A stretch of DNA of 12,082 nt. Source: Clostridia bacterium. GTDB lineage: Bacteria > Bacillota_A > Clostridia > Oscillospirales > Acutalibacteraceae. How positions within the stretch are numbered: position 1 is the stretch's first letter; each line of letters starts with the position of its first letter. The notes beneath the pieces were generated by a model that saw only the letters and a list, made by a program, of their open reading frames with translations, had not been told where the DNA came from and ran no database searches. The stretch spans positions 1-12,082 of the forward strand of contig JAFTLL010000012.1 in NCBI GenBank assembly GCA_017456015.1, read 5' to 3'. The position numbers and the translations under genes are program-made. Below are positions 1-8,443 of the stretch, piece by piece.

Positions 1-931
<931 letters not shown>

Positions 932-944
932 TTTATCTGCAAAC

Positions 945-975
945 AAAAAAACCGAGGATTTTCCTCGGTTTTTTT
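945..975 (+). terminator. Intrinsic terminator of tuf
   Basis: An 8-bp stem (951-958 with 962-969, ACCGAGGA/TCCTCGGT) with a TTT loop is flanked by A6 (945-950) and T6 (970-975), which can extend the stem and give the U-tract. Because the flanks are symmetrical it could act in both directions. It separates tuf from the following amino-sugar genes. Confidence 0.93.
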
Positions 976-997
976 GTTTGTTTTTTGTTCAAAATGG

Positions 998-1026
998 TTG
1001 ACTTTGGAAGAAGGGTAGTGTATTCT
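998..1026 (+). promoter_or_regulatory. Sigma-A-type promoter of the murK-murQ operon
   Basis: A -35 box TTGACT (998-1003, 5 of 6 consensus) and a -10 box TATTCT (1021-1026, 4 of 6) are separated by exactly 17 nt. Predicted transcription start is near 1033, giving a leader of about 48 nt that holds two small hairpins. The promoter lies just after the tuf terminator, so the kinase operon should be transcribed independently of tuf. Confidence 0.75.
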
Positions 1027-1042
1027 TAATAGAGAGTTTGAA

Positions 1043-1077
1043 GAGCGTTTTTAACGCTCGGTTTCAAGAAAGGAAAC
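1043..1077 (+). promoter_or_regulatory. Tandem hairpins in the murK leader, second one covering the RBS
   Basis: Hairpin 1 is a 7-bp perfect stem GAGCGTT/AACGCTC (1043-1049 with 1053-1059) and a 3-nt loop. Hairpin 2 is GTTTC/GAAAC (1061-1065 with 1073-1077) and takes in the end of the murK ribosome binding site AAAGGA (1069-1074). Hairpin 1 has no T-tract, so it is not an obvious terminator. It could be an operator palindrome, an mRNA-stabilising 5' structure, or part of translational control. The pairings are visible; any function is inference. Confidence 0.4.
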
Positions 1078-1080
1078 ACT

Positions 1081-2037
1081 ATGCAACGTTATATTATCGG
1101 AATTGACGGTGGCGGAACCAAAACCGAAGCCGTTTTGTGTGACCTTGAAGGGAATGTGGTTCGTCGCTTGCTGGGTGGTCCCAGCGGTGCAACCGGCTTG
1201 CCCTTCCAAGAAGCCGCTGAAAACCTTAAAACGCTGGTAGAGGAATTGCTGGATAGTCCGGATGGCCCTTTGCCTGTCGAGGCCCTTTTTGCCGGCATCA
1301 GCGGTTGCGGTCTTCCGGCAAATCAAAAACGCTATGCGGACTTTATTGGCACTTTTCTTCCCAAGACAATTTCCTCCCAAGTGGGAAGTGATGTGGTTTG
1401 CGTTTTAACCGGTGAATTTGGGAAAGCCGACGGCATTGTTGCCGTTTGCGGAACCGGCTCTGTGGCCTATGCACGCACCGGAGAAAATATATTCCGGGTC
1501 GATGGACACGGCTATCTGCTTGGGGATGACGCCGGCGGTTATCATTTAGGGAAAATGGCCATAAATGCAGCGCTGCGTTCTTTGGACGGCCGCCTTCCGG
1601 AAACCCTTTTAACCAAACTGTGCGAAGAAAAACTCGGTGGAGATTTGATTGAAAATCTTGGCCTGTTTTATGAAGGCGGCAAACGCATGATTGCCTCTTT
1701 TGCACCCTGTCTTATCCAAGCGCAGGAGCAAGGGGATGCGATTGCCGGCGAGTTGATGGAAAAAGCGGCACAGGCCATGGCTGATACCATCCGTGCGGCC
1801 GGAAACCGTATTGCAAGCACCCAAAAACCGGTTGCGCTTTGCGGCGGCCTTTGGCGAAAGGACGGATTTATGTTCCGTAGGGTGTCCGAGATACTGGGCG
1901 AGAATTATACTTGGATTCTGCCATCCTTGCCGCCGGTATACGGTGCAACCGTTTGTGCGGCATTGTCCTTGGGAATTACAGATACGGCTGCTTTTCGCAG
2001 TTGCTTTGAAAAAACATATAAAAACAAAGGGGAATAA
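1081..2037 (+). CDS. murK: Amino-sugar kinase, BadF/BadG/BcrA/BcrD-NagK fold (probable MurNAc/GlcNAc kinase)
   Basis: A 318-residue sugar kinase of the ASKHA/NagK-like family. The ATP-binding phosphate-1 motif is DGGGTKT (residues 9-15), the phosphate-2 region is CGTGSVAYA (123-131), followed by GYLLGDDAGGYHLG (144-157) and the adenosine-motif stretch ALCGGL (252-257). Length is typical for the family. The start ATG has AAAGGA 6 nt upstream. The gene ends 2 nt before murQ, and the murQ ribosome binding site lies inside its last codons, so the two are co-transcribed and probably translationally coupled. Family members alone could be GlcNAc or glucosamine kinases. The MurQ neighbour makes a cytoplasmic kinase giving MurNAc-6-phosphate (and GlcNAc-6-phosphate) the best reading, as in clostridial MurK. 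The family is near certain; the exact substrate is inferred from context. Confidence 0.85.
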   Translation: MQRYIIGIDGGGTKTEAVLCDLEGNVVRRLLGGPSGATGLPFQEAAENLKTLVEELLDSPDGPLPVEALFAGISGCGLPANQKRYADFIGTFLPKTISSQVGSDVVCVLTGEFGKADGIVAVCGTGSVAYARTGENIFRVDGHGYLLGDDAGGYHLGKMAINAALRSLDGRLPETLLTKLCEEKLGGDLIENLGLFYEGGKRMIASFAPCLIQAQEQGDAIAGELMEKAAQAMADTIRAAGNRIASTQKPVALCGGLWRKDGFMFRRVSEILGENYTWILPSLPPVYGATVCAALSLGITDTAAFRSCFEKTYKNKGE

Positions 2038-2039
2038 TC

Positions 2040-3002
2040 ATGTTAAAAGAATATATCAACACAGAGGGACTTGACAACACAGTAACACATTTGGCTACTG
2101 AGCAACGCAATCCGAACACCGAGAATATTGCAGATGTTTCGGTTGAAGAAATGCTGTATATGATTAACCGTGAGGACGCTACCGTTGCCGATAAGGTAAA
2201 GGAAGCGGTTCCGCAAATTGCCAAGGCGGTTGATTTGTTGGTTGAGCGTATGTCCAAGGGCGGCCGTTTGGTTTATATGGCAGCCGGTACCAGTGCAAGA
2301 CTGGGCTTTATGGATGCGGCAGAATGCCCACCGACCTATGGTGTTGAACTTGATAAGGTTACCTGTCTGATGGCAGGCGGACGCGGTTGCGTGTTCCAAG
2401 CACAAGAGCTTATGGAAGATAGCACAACCGCTGCTGTAACCGATTTGAAAGAATTCGGCTTAACACCGCTGGATACCGTTGTTGCAGCCGCCGCAAGCGG
2501 CAGAACGCCCTATTGTGTTGCCGGTTTAAAATACGCAAAAGAAATCGGCGCCGGTGCAGTTTCGATTGCCTGCAACCTGAATTCCGAGATGGGCAAATAT
2601 GCCGACGTTGCAATTGAATTGAATACCGGTGCGGAATCCATCATGGGTTCCACCCGCATGAAGGCCGGTACAGCACAAAAAATGACCATGAATATGATGT
2701 CCACAGCGGTTATGGTGCGCTTAAACCGTACATACGGAAATATTCTGTTGCCCAACAAAGAAGGCAATACGAAATTCAACAATCGTACACTTCGTTATCT
2801 TGCCGAGGCACTTAACAATCCTGATTTGGCATATGCAAAATCCATCCTCGAAAAGGCAAACGGCAGCGCACGTTGTGCCATTGTGATGGAAGTGACCGGT
2901 GCAGATTTTGCAACGGCCAAAGAGGCGAGTGACTACGGTGACGGTGATTTGAAAAAAACAATGGCACGTGCCCGTGAACTCGTAGCTGAAAAAAATAAAT
3001 AA
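2040..3002 (+). CDS. murQ: N-acetylmuramic acid 6-phosphate etherase
   Basis: MurQ removes the D-lactyl ether from MurNAc-6-phosphate, giving GlcNAc-6-phosphate and D-lactate in cell-wall sugar recycling. The 320-residue protein opens with the family signature TEQRNP (20-25) and EDATVA (45-50). Its SIS sugar-phosphate isomerase fold follows: AAGTSARLG (81-89), DAAECPPTYG (92-101), AASGRTPY (151-158), GSTRMKAGTAQK (203-214). The two acidic residues matching catalytic Glu83 and Glu114 of E. coli MurQ are Glu95 and Glu126, with the same 31-residue spacing. The RBS AAAGGGGAA (2026-2034) is 7 nt from the ATG when measured from the G-run and overlaps the end of the kinase gene. It acts directly after the upstream kinase. 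No PTS-type MurNAc importer is present here, which fits the kinase route of making the phosphorylated substrate. Confidence 0.96.
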   Translation: MLKEYINTEGLDNTVTHLATEQRNPNTENIADVSVEEMLYMINREDATVADKVKEAVPQIAKAVDLLVERMSKGGRLVYMAAGTSARLGFMDAAECPPTYGVELDKVTCLMAGGRGCVFQAQELMEDSTTAAVTDLKEFGLTPLDTVVAAAASGRTPYCVAGLKYAKEIGAGAVSIACNLNSEMGKYADVAIELNTGAESIMGSTRMKAGTAQKMTMNMMSTAVMVRLNRTYGNILLPNKEGNTKFNNRTLRYLAEALNNPDLAYAKSILEKANGSARCAIVMEVTGADFATAKEASDYGDGDLKKTMARARELVAEKNK

Positions 3003-3015
3003 TGTAGTATCTTTG

Positions 3016-3048
3016 AACGCCCTAACAAATGTAGTCAGGGCGTTTGTT
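3016..3048 (+). terminator. Probable terminator after murQ
   Basis: An 8-bp perfect stem AACGCCCT/AGGGCGTT (3016-3023 with 3037-3044) with a 13-nt loop is followed by TTTGTTTG. The loop is long and the T-tract is interrupted, so read-through into the permease gene is possible. Confidence 0.65.
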
Positions 3049-3068
3049 TGTACATCTCATAAAACAAC

Positions 3069-3097
3069 TTGAATGTTTTGTTTGTATGTGATAATAT
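3069..3097 (+). promoter_or_regulatory. Promoter of the APC permease with extended -10
   Basis: The -35 box is TTGAAT (3069-3074). A 17-nt spacer leads to the -10 box TAATAT (3092-3097, 4 of 6), which is preceded by the extended -10 dinucleotide TG at 3089-3090. Predicted start near 3104, leaving a leader of about 60 nt. It lies after the murQ hairpin, so the permease may be transcribed separately from murK-murQ. Confidence 0.65.
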
Positions 3098-3150
3098 AAG
3101 TTTGTAGTTTGGTCGCAATGCGGCTGAAATTTGCGTTAGAATAAAACAAC

Positions 3151-3157
3151 AAAGGGG
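3151..3157 (+). promoter_or_regulatory. Ribosome binding site deciding the permease start
   Basis: AAAGGGG lies 7 nt from the ATG at 3165 but only 1 nt from the upstream in-frame ATG at 3159. The same AAAGGGGAA with the same 7-nt spacing precedes murQ, so 3165 is the preferred start. Confidence 0.75.
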
Positions 3158-3164
3158 AATGAGA

Positions 3165-4529
3165 ATGGGAGAAAAGTTAACAAAAAAGTATGGTTTGTTC
3201 ACAGCGATTGCATTGGTTGTCGGTGTCGTCATCGGTAGCGGTGTCTTTTTTAAAGCGCAGGACATTCTCAACTACACCAACGGAAATATGACGCTCGGTA
3301 TCGCCGCTTGGGCTATCGGCGCAGCAGTTATGATTGTTTGTGCTCTGGCATTTGCTTTTATGGCGTCAAAATATGAAAAAGTAAACGGCGTTGTTGACTA
3401 TGCGGAAACAACCTGCGGTAAAAAATACGCATATATGATTGCCTGGTTCTTGTCCACCATCTATTATCCGGCAATGACTTCGGTTTTGGCATGGGTTTCG
3501 GCAAGATTCACCTGTGTTGTATTGGGGATTGATAACCCACTCGGCGGAACCGAGTGCCTTGTAATTGCAACTTTTTATTTGGTTGCTTCATTCGCAATCA
3601 ACACACTCTCTCCGAAATTGGCCGGCAAATTCCAAGTGTCAACTACGGTCATCAAATTGATTCCTTTGGCACTGATGATTGTTGTCGGTATTATCGTTGG
3701 TTTAACCAATGGCAATGTGCAGCAATCTTTTAATATGGAAGTTGCAAAAGGAAGCGGGGGTTCTGTATTTTCTGCTGTTGCCGCTGCCGCCTTTGCATAT
3801 GAAGGATGGATTATTGCAACCAGCATCAATGCGGAACTGCATAATGCAAAAAAGAATCTTCCGATAGCGTTGACATTGGGTACAGCTGTTGTAGCGGCAA
3901 TTTATATTCTTTATTTTATTGGCATTTCGGGTGGCGCTTCGGCTGAGATATTAATGAAGGAAGGCGCACCGCGTGCATTTTTAAATCTTTTCGGAAAAGT
4001 CGGCGGAACTTTGCTGAACATCTTTGTTGTTGTTTCCTGCTTAGGCACTTTGAATGGGTTAATGTTGGCTTGCAGCCGCGGTTTTTATTCGGTTGCCAAA
4101 CGCGGCGGAAGAAAGAGTATAAAGATTATGCAGGATGTTTCTTCGGTCGGTATGCCGGCGAACTCGGCGGCAATTGCTCTTTTGATTACGATGGCTCGGT
4201 TGGTGTTCTGGTACGGCGGTATCATTCGTTCTGCCTTCTTGGGGCTTACGCCTTGGTGGGGAAGCTTAACCTTTGACTCTTCTGAGTTGCCGGTTATCAC
4301 GATCTATGCGCTGTATATCCCGGTATTTCTTATGATGATGATAAAAGAAAAAGACTTTGGTAAGGTAAAAAGATTTGTGGTACCCATACTTGCAATTGTG
4401 GCTTGCCTCTTTATGATGATTGTCGCTTATTTAGCACACACATCTGAAATTTTGTGGTATTTACTTGTCTTTGCTGTTATTATGATTATCGGCTGGGCTT
4501 ATATGGGAAAGCTTACCGAAACCGAATAA
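3165..4529 (+). CDS. APC-superfamily amino acid permease
   Basis: A 454-residue polytopic inner-membrane transporter. Helix 1 contains the substrate-binding GSG break (residues 24-26 in VVIGSGVFF). Other family stretches are the loop KLAGKFQVSTTVIKLIPLALMIVVGI (151-176 region) and the helix 6 stretch FAYEGWI, followed by the conserved KKNLPIAL. About 12 hydrophobic helices are evident, the usual number for the family. It most resembles LAT/SteT-like permeases and exchangers for neutral amino acids, but substrate cannot be read from sequence. It sits downstream of murK-murQ with its own promoter. A role in taking up amino acids released with muropeptides is possible, but the link rests only on position. 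The start was chosen by RBS spacing (see 3151-3157); starting at 3159 would add two residues. Confidence 0.88.
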   Translation: MGEKLTKKYGLFTAIALVVGVVIGSGVFFKAQDILNYTNGNMTLGIAAWAIGAAVMIVCALAFAFMASKYEKVNGVVDYAETTCGKKYAYMIAWFLSTIYYPAMTSVLAWVSARFTCVVLGIDNPLGGTECLVIATFYLVASFAINTLSPKLAGKFQVSTTVIKLIPLALMIVVGIIVGLTNGNVQQSFNMEVAKGSGGSVFSAVAAAAFAYEGWIIATSINAELHNAKKNLPIALTLGTAVVAAIYILYFIGISGGASAEILMKEGAPRAFLNLFGKVGGTLLNIFVVVSCLGTLNGLMLACSRGFYSVAKRGGRKSIKIMQDVSSVGMPANSAAIALLITMARLVFWYGGIIRSAFLGLTPWWGSLTFDSSELPVITIYALYIPVFLMMMIKEKDFGKVKRFVVPILAIVACLFMMIVAYLAHTSEILWYLLVFAVIMIIGWAYMGKLTETE

Positions 4530-4544
4530 AATAAAACTTTCAGT

Positions 4545-4592
4545 AAAGGCACGCCTCGACTGTATGTAAACAGTCGAGGCGTGCCTTTTTTA
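4545..4592 (+). terminator. Strong 18-bp hairpin terminator between convergent genes
   Basis: A perfect 18-bp stem (4545-4562 with 4571-4588) with an 8-nt loop is followed by a T-run through 4591. It sits between the permease stop and the stop codon (4590-4592) of the convergent minus-strand gene. It is clearly a terminator for the permease. For the minus strand the A-side gives only a short U-run, so it may work there too but more weakly. Confidence 0.93.
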
Positions 4593-5309
4593 TTTCAGTA
4601 CCTTTTCCAGTTTTGGAAATCTGGGAGAATTCTCAAAGAATCGGTCAATTCGTTTTCCTAAACTTGCGATAAGCGGGGAGTTAATGATGGTTGTTACAAG
4701 CGTACCCAGACCGATACTATGAAAACTGGAATAGCCGATGCTAGGCCAATCAAAAGAACCGGCATCACCAAACAAGACAAAAGCCAGGGAAATCGAGAGT
4801 ATCAGCAAGGTCATATCGAATGCCCATTTAGTTTTGTTGATATTAAAATGAAATTTTGAAGAAAGCTCGGCAACGAAAAGCTCATACACTTGAAGGGGCA
4901 TATAGGTTCGAAAAAAGCAGGCTACACCGAAAGCCGTTATAATATCGCCTACAATCAGCATAACCCAACGCAGCCACACCGCGTCAAAGGATACGCCGCC
5001 GAGAAGCCACAGAAAGAAATTTAATGTGTATCCGTAGATTACCGAAGCGGCAAATGCCAACAGATATGTCCATTTGAATTGGCGCACGACAACGCACAGA
5101 ACAATGAGAATAATGCCTTGAATGATATATTCTGTCATACCGACGGTGAAGCCGTCCCAAAGGGACGAAATCGCCTCATGTACGACAAATGCAGGTGCGG
5201 CAATCATCGACACACCGAGGTCGGTTTTACTGCAAACGGCAACACCGAGTGCCACAAAGATGATTCCGAATAACCACAGTAGTTCGGATGCTTTACTTTG
5301 CTTTTTCAT
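4590..5309 (-). CDS. YczE/YyaS/YitT-like (DUF6198-type) integral membrane protein
   Basis: A 239-residue membrane protein of unknown function. It begins MKKQSKASELLWLFG and shows about five or six hydrophobic helices. The signature after helix 1 is LGVAVCSKTDLGVSMIAAP (about residues 21-39), resembling the N-terminal stretch of YczE/YitT-like families in which a helix is followed by a TDLGxS/P turn. A C-terminal basic and charged tail follows the last helix. An in-frame start at 5414 would add 35 residues, but those lie inside the MATE gene. The ATG at 5307-5309 has GAAAGGA 9 nt upstream and is preferred. It follows the MATE gene by 58 nt with no terminator visible, so the two probably form an operon. 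Family placement is by recognition of the signature only; substrate or role unknown. Confidence 0.75.
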   Translation of the reverse strand: MKKQSKASELLWLFGIIFVALGVAVCSKTDLGVSMIAAPAFVVHEAISSLWDGFTVGMTEYIIQGIILIVLCVVVRQFKWTYLLAFAASVIYGYTLNFFLWLLGGVSFDAVWLRWVMLIVGDIITAFGVACFFRTYMPLQVYELFVAELSSKFHFNINKTKWAFDMTLLILSISLAFVLFGDAGSFDWPSIGYSSFHSIGLGTLVTTIINSPLIASLGKRIDRFFENSPRFPKLEKVLK

Positions 5310-5318
5310 AATATGTAA

Positions 5319-5325
5319 TCCTTTC
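5319..5325 (-). promoter_or_regulatory. Ribosome binding site of the YczE-like gene
   Basis: GAAAGGA on the minus strand lies 9 nt before the ATG at 5309. It decides this start over the upstream ATG at 5414, which lies inside the neighbouring gene. Confidence 0.6.
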
Positions 5326-5367
5326 GTAAAAAGCGGCTTTCTGTCTATTGACTGCAAAAAGTATTTT

Positions 5368-6756
5368 TTAAATTTGAACCTGTATATTTGACTGAATCCA
5401 TTTTCCTCGGACATAATGTATCGTAAACAGCACGAAGAGCAGCATGTTGTGGAGAATCATGGCACTCCACGCCGAAATCAAGCCGTAGCCCAATAGATAG
5501 ATACAGATAAAGGTTCCCACGATACGAATGCCCCACATACCGGTGATATTAAAAATAAAAGAGGTAAGGGTTTTTCCCATGCCTTGCATCATACCTTCAA
5601 TCACGATGGAAATGCCGTAAAAGGGCTCGGAAAGGGCAACCATTTTTAAAATGGTCGTTCCGAGAAGAATTACCTGTGCGTCTTTGCTGAATAGTCCTAC
5701 CATATTCTCTGCAAAAATAAAAAGCAGTGAACCCGAAAGGAGCATAAGCACCGTTTCGATGAAGATAATGGTTTTCCCCAGTTCCCATATTCGCTTTTTA
5801 TCTTTGGCACCGTAGGCATTTCCCGCCAACGTTGCCGCCGCAGTTTGCATACCGAAACCGGGAATGTAAAAAGCCGATTCCACCGTGTTGGCAATGGTGT
5901 GCGCCGCGGTGGATATTTCACCCAAGGAATTAACCATTGCTGCAAATACCACATATCCCAATGATGTGCCAAAGCGTTGTAATGCGTTTGGCAATGCTAC
6001 GGATAAGCAAGGTTTTAAAATATTCCAATTCGGCCGGATAGAATTGCATTTTGGAGTTAAGAGGGGATGTTTAAAGAGTGCAACTGTGATTAAAATTCCG
6101 CCTGCGATAAAGGCTATCGCACTGGCGAGAGCCGCACCGATAACCCCCATACCTGCGCCGTAAACGCGTATGTTTTTTGAAAAGAGAGATACCGTTCGGG
6201 TGGGATAAATCAAAGCAAAGTTTAATACCACATTGATAATATTCACCCCAAGCCCGACAATCATCGGGGTCTTGGTATCACCCACCGCGCGTAGTAGTGT
6301 TCCAAAAATAATGGTTGCTGTTCGAAACAGCATGGGTGTGTACAAGATGAAAAAGTATTTGGCCGTTATATCTCGGATGGAGGGCTCAACCTGCATAAAA
6401 ACCGGCACATAGCGGCTTAAAGAAAGGGTCAGCACCGTAAAGAAAAGTCCGCATACTAAAACGGCAAGTAGCGCTTGTGAAGATGCCGCCGAAATCTTTT
6501 TGCGCTCTCCTGCGCCGTCGGCTTGGGCAATATAGGCCAAAAACCCAACACCAAGTGCCGAAATCGTGCTGTTAACCAGCCAATTCACCGTAACGGTAGC
6601 GCCGACTGCCGCCGTCGCCGTTGTTCCCAGCGAACCAACCATAGCGGTGTCTACATATTGAACAGCCGTTTGCATGATCTGCTCCAACATTGTCGGCCAA
6701 GCAAGTGAAAAAACAATCGGCAGTAAAGAAAGCTGTTTTCTAAATTTTTTTTCCAT
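5368..6756 (-). CDS. MATE-family multidrug/toxin efflux transporter
   Basis: A 462-residue polytopic transporter that would export organic cations or other toxic compounds in exchange for Na+ or H+. The N-terminal stretch LAWPTMLEQIMQTAVQYVDTAMVG is characteristic of MatE domain 1. The second repeat begins around the LSVALPNALQRFGTSLG stretch, giving two bundles of six helices and normal family length. The GDTKTPMIVGLGVNIINVVLNF stretch is also typical. The open frame extends to an ATG at 6819, but the ATG at 6754-6756 (MEKKFRKQL) is preferred because GAGGGG lies just upstream and because a promoter occupies 6791-6819. RBS spacing is short (3 nt from the last G). The YczE-like gene follows after 58 nt. 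Substrate is not predictable. Confidence 0.92.
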   Translation of the reverse strand: MEKKFRKQLSLLPIVFSLAWPTMLEQIMQTAVQYVDTAMVGSLGTTATAAVGATVTVNWLVNSTISALGVGFLAYIAQADGAGERKKISAASSQALLAVLVCGLFFTVLTLSLSRYVPVFMQVEPSIRDITAKYFFILYTPMLFRTATIIFGTLLRAVGDTKTPMIVGLGVNIINVVLNFALIYPTRTVSLFSKNIRVYGAGMGVIGAALASAIAFIAGGILITVALFKHPLLTPKCNSIRPNWNILKPCLSVALPNALQRFGTSLGYVVFAAMVNSLGEISTAAHTIANTVESAFYIPGFGMQTAAATLAGNAYGAKDKKRIWELGKTIIFIETVLMLLSGSLLFIFAENMVGLFSKDAQVILLGTTILKMVALSEPFYGISIVIEGMMQGMGKTLTSFIFNITGMWGIRIVGTFICIYLLGYGLISAWSAMILHNMLLFVLFTIHYVRGKWIQSNIQVQI

Positions 6757-6759
6757 AAA

Positions 6760-6765
6760 CCCCTC
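6760..6765 (-). promoter_or_regulatory. Ribosome binding site of the MATE gene
   Basis: GAGGGG on the minus strand lies immediately before TTT-ATG. The spacing is tight, but it is the only purine-rich site near a start codon here and it supports the ATG at 6756 over the ATG at 6819 and a GTG at 6771. Confidence 0.5.
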
Positions 6766-6790
6766 GTACACAATACAATATGCTGAATAC

Positions 6791-6819
6791 AGTGTAGCAG
6801 AAAAACCGTAAAAAAGCAA
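6791..6819 (-). promoter_or_regulatory. Candidate promoter of the MATE operon
   Basis: On the minus strand TTGCTT (6814-6819) and TACACT (6791-6796, 4 of 6) are 17 nt apart. It lies downstream of the terminator of the LysR gene and about 35 nt upstream of the MATE start. The -35 box is poor, so this is a moderate call. Confidence 0.45.
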
Positions 6820-6831
6820 TTCTTACCATAT

Positions 6832-6863
6832 AAAAAGCACCAACTTTTGCGGTTGGTGCTTTT
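6832..6863 (-). terminator. Intrinsic terminator of the tdh-kbl-UPF0126-LysR unit
   Basis: A 12-bp perfect stem AAAAGCACCAAC/GTTGGTGCTTTT (6833-6844 with 6852-6863) with a 7-nt loop ends in T5 on the minus strand. It begins 6 nt past the LysR stop codon. It separates the LysR gene from the codirectional MATE gene. Confidence 0.9.
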
Positions 6864-6868
6864 GCTTT

Positions 6869-7777
6869 TTATTGTTCCTGAAAGCGCTTGGCCGTTATGC
6901 TCAACTTTTCGATAAAGTTTTGCGTTAGAGCGGATATAGTTCTGTCGGTTCGTAAAATATATCCGATGGTATAGAAGTCATCACTTTCAAACGGAATGCT
7001 CACAATTCTCCCTTTATTGAGCAGTGACGGCATAATTCCGGTACCGATGGTATAGCAATCGGTAGCAAGCAGACAATTCATAAGGCTTGCTCTATCGCTT
7101 ATCTCTACCTGTTTATCACTATATAGGTTAACAATCTCCTCGGTAAAAAAGGAAATATTATGCTCTCCCTGCTCATAACACACATAGGGATAGCTTTTTA
7201 AGTTTTCCGGTGTAATGACAGTATAGTTTGCAAGCGGGTGTTCTTTGCGCAGATAGACATGCGGCAACGCTTTCAATATCGGTGTGAAGGTTAGCCCTCT
7301 TTTGCTCAGATACCTTTCCATAACGCTATGGTCACTGCTTTTGATAGCAATAATTCCGATATCGCAATAAGCGGTTTCGGTTTCGCGAATGACATCATGG
7401 GTTTTCATCTCACGCAGAGAAAAGCGATAATAATTTTCCTTAATTTCGTCAAGCAACTTTCCGAAAATATCGGCAACAAAATCATAATGCTGCGTGGACA
7501 CATATAACCGCTTGCAGGGGTTGTTCTCAGCATATCGATTTAAAATAAAGTCATTTTGCTCAACAATCTGACGCGCATATCGTGCAAATTCGGCTCCGTC
7601 AACAGTGAGGCAGATGCCGTTTCCTGAGCGCTCAAATATTTTTATTTTTAATTCTTGCTCTAAGGATTTAACGCTGACCGACAAACTGGACTGCGCCACG
7701 AACAATTGCTTGGCTGCTTCATTAAATGAACCGCACTCGGCAATTTTCAATATATATTTGCATTGTTGTATCGTCAT
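6869..7777 (-). CDS. LysR-type transcriptional regulator
   Basis: A 302-residue regulator of standard LysR length. The N-terminal winged helix-turn-helix spans about residues 1-60: MTIQQCKYILKIAECGSFNEA, then AAKQLFVAQSSLSVSVKSLEQEL (recognition helix about 28-40) and the wing FERSGNGICLTVDG. The rest (about 90-290) is the two-lobed effector-binding domain. The start has GGAGGGG 5 nt upstream. It is the last gene of a codirectional block after tdh, kbl and the UPF0126 gene (21-nt gap to the latter) and is followed at once by a terminator. LysR regulators usually act on adjacent genes, so control of the threonine/glycine module, or of the divergent dehydrogenase, is a fair inference. The effector is unknown. 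Confidence 0.93.
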   Translation of the reverse strand: MTIQQCKYILKIAECGSFNEAAKQLFVAQSSLSVSVKSLEQELKIKIFERSGNGICLTVDGAEFARYARQIVEQNDFILNRYAENNPCKRLYVSTQHYDFVADIFGKLLDEIKENYYRFSLREMKTHDVIRETETAYCDIGIIAIKSSDHSVMERYLSKRGLTFTPILKALPHVYLRKEHPLANYTVITPENLKSYPYVCYEQGEHNISFFTEEIVNLYSDKQVEISDRASLMNCLLATDCYTIGTGIMPSLLNKGRIVSIPFESDDFYTIGYILRTDRTISALTQNFIEKLSITAKRFQEQ

Positions 7778-7798
7778 TGTATCCCCTCCATCAATATA

Positions 7799-8443
7799 CT
7801 AATATTTTAAACGAATTCTTGGCAATTTCCAATGATATTTTGTTGCCAACACCCGGATGATAATGATGAACGGCATTGCAATTAAAGCTGCGACGACTTT
7901 ATTGCTGTTTATTTTTATAAAATAATACAGACAACTACCGAGAATGGAGGCCAGCGCGTATATATGCTTTTTTAGAACATACGGTGTTTTATCAACCAAA
8001 ATATCACGAATAATGCCACCGCCGATTCCCGTGAGTATACCCATGGATATGGAAAATACAAATTTATCGGAAAAGCCGGCAGCACAGGCCATTTCCGTAC
8101 CAGTTACCGAAAAAGCGGCAAGCCCAACCGCATCAAAAAAGTTATTGATGGTTTCGATTCGTTTTTCATAGACATCAAATTGTTTCGCGTGAATATACAG
8201 TATAATGAAAACGACTATGGAAGTAATTGCAGCAATGAGCAGAATGATTGTGTTTGAAAAGATTGCCGGCGGAATTTTTCCCATAAAAACATCCCTTAAT
8301 ACGCCTCCGCCGACAGAAGTGACACACCCAACCAAAATGACACCGAACAAATCCAAAGAACGTCTGGCTGCAATCAGCGCTCCCGAAATAGCAAAAGCAA
8401 CAGTGCCTATGATTTCCATAATGCTCAGGATTGCCTCACTCAT
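7799..8443 (-). CDS. UPF0126/TRIC-family membrane protein, probable glycine transporter
   Basis: A 214-residue membrane protein with a clear internal duplication. Repeat 1 has EIIGTVAFAISGALIA (10-25) and GGGVLRD (45-51). Repeat 2 has DAVGLAAFSVTGTEMA (104-119) and GGGIIRD (141-147). This paired G-rich/GGGxxRD layout is diagnostic of the UPF0126 family, whose fold is shared with trimeric intracellular cation channels. About seven hydrophobic helices fit the family. Genome-wide fitness studies have linked several UPF0126 proteins to glycine use and transport. That matches its place 35 nt after kbl, whose pathway makes glycine. No strong RBS is seen before the ATG at 8443, so translation may depend on coupling or a weak GGCGG site. 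The family is certain; glycine as substrate is inferred from family and context. Confidence 0.87.
   Translation of the reverse strand: MSEAILSIMEIIGTVAFAISGALIAARRSLDLFGVILVGCVTSVGGGVLRDVFMGKIPPAIFSNTIILLIAAITSIVVFIILYIHAKQFDVYEKRIETINNFFDAVGLAAFSVTGTEMACAAGFSDKFVFSISMGILTGIGGGIIRDILVDKTPYVLKKHIYALASILGSCLYYFIKINSNKVVAALIAMPFIIIIRVLATKYHWKLPRIRLKY

Noticed and set aside
4545..4588. 18-bp perfect inverted repeat as a transposon remnant or small RNA
   Set aside because: Its place between convergent stops and the T-run after the stem are fully explained by a terminator.
5310..5414. Longer N-terminus of the YczE-like protein starting at 5414
   Set aside because: The extra 35 residues overlap the end of the MATE gene and lack the family sequence. 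The ATG at 5309 has a ribosome binding site and starts at the conserved region.
6757..6819. Longer N-terminus of the MATE protein starting at 6819
   Set aside because: It would cover the predicted promoter, and the added 21 residues are not family-like. GAGGGG precedes the ATG at 6756.
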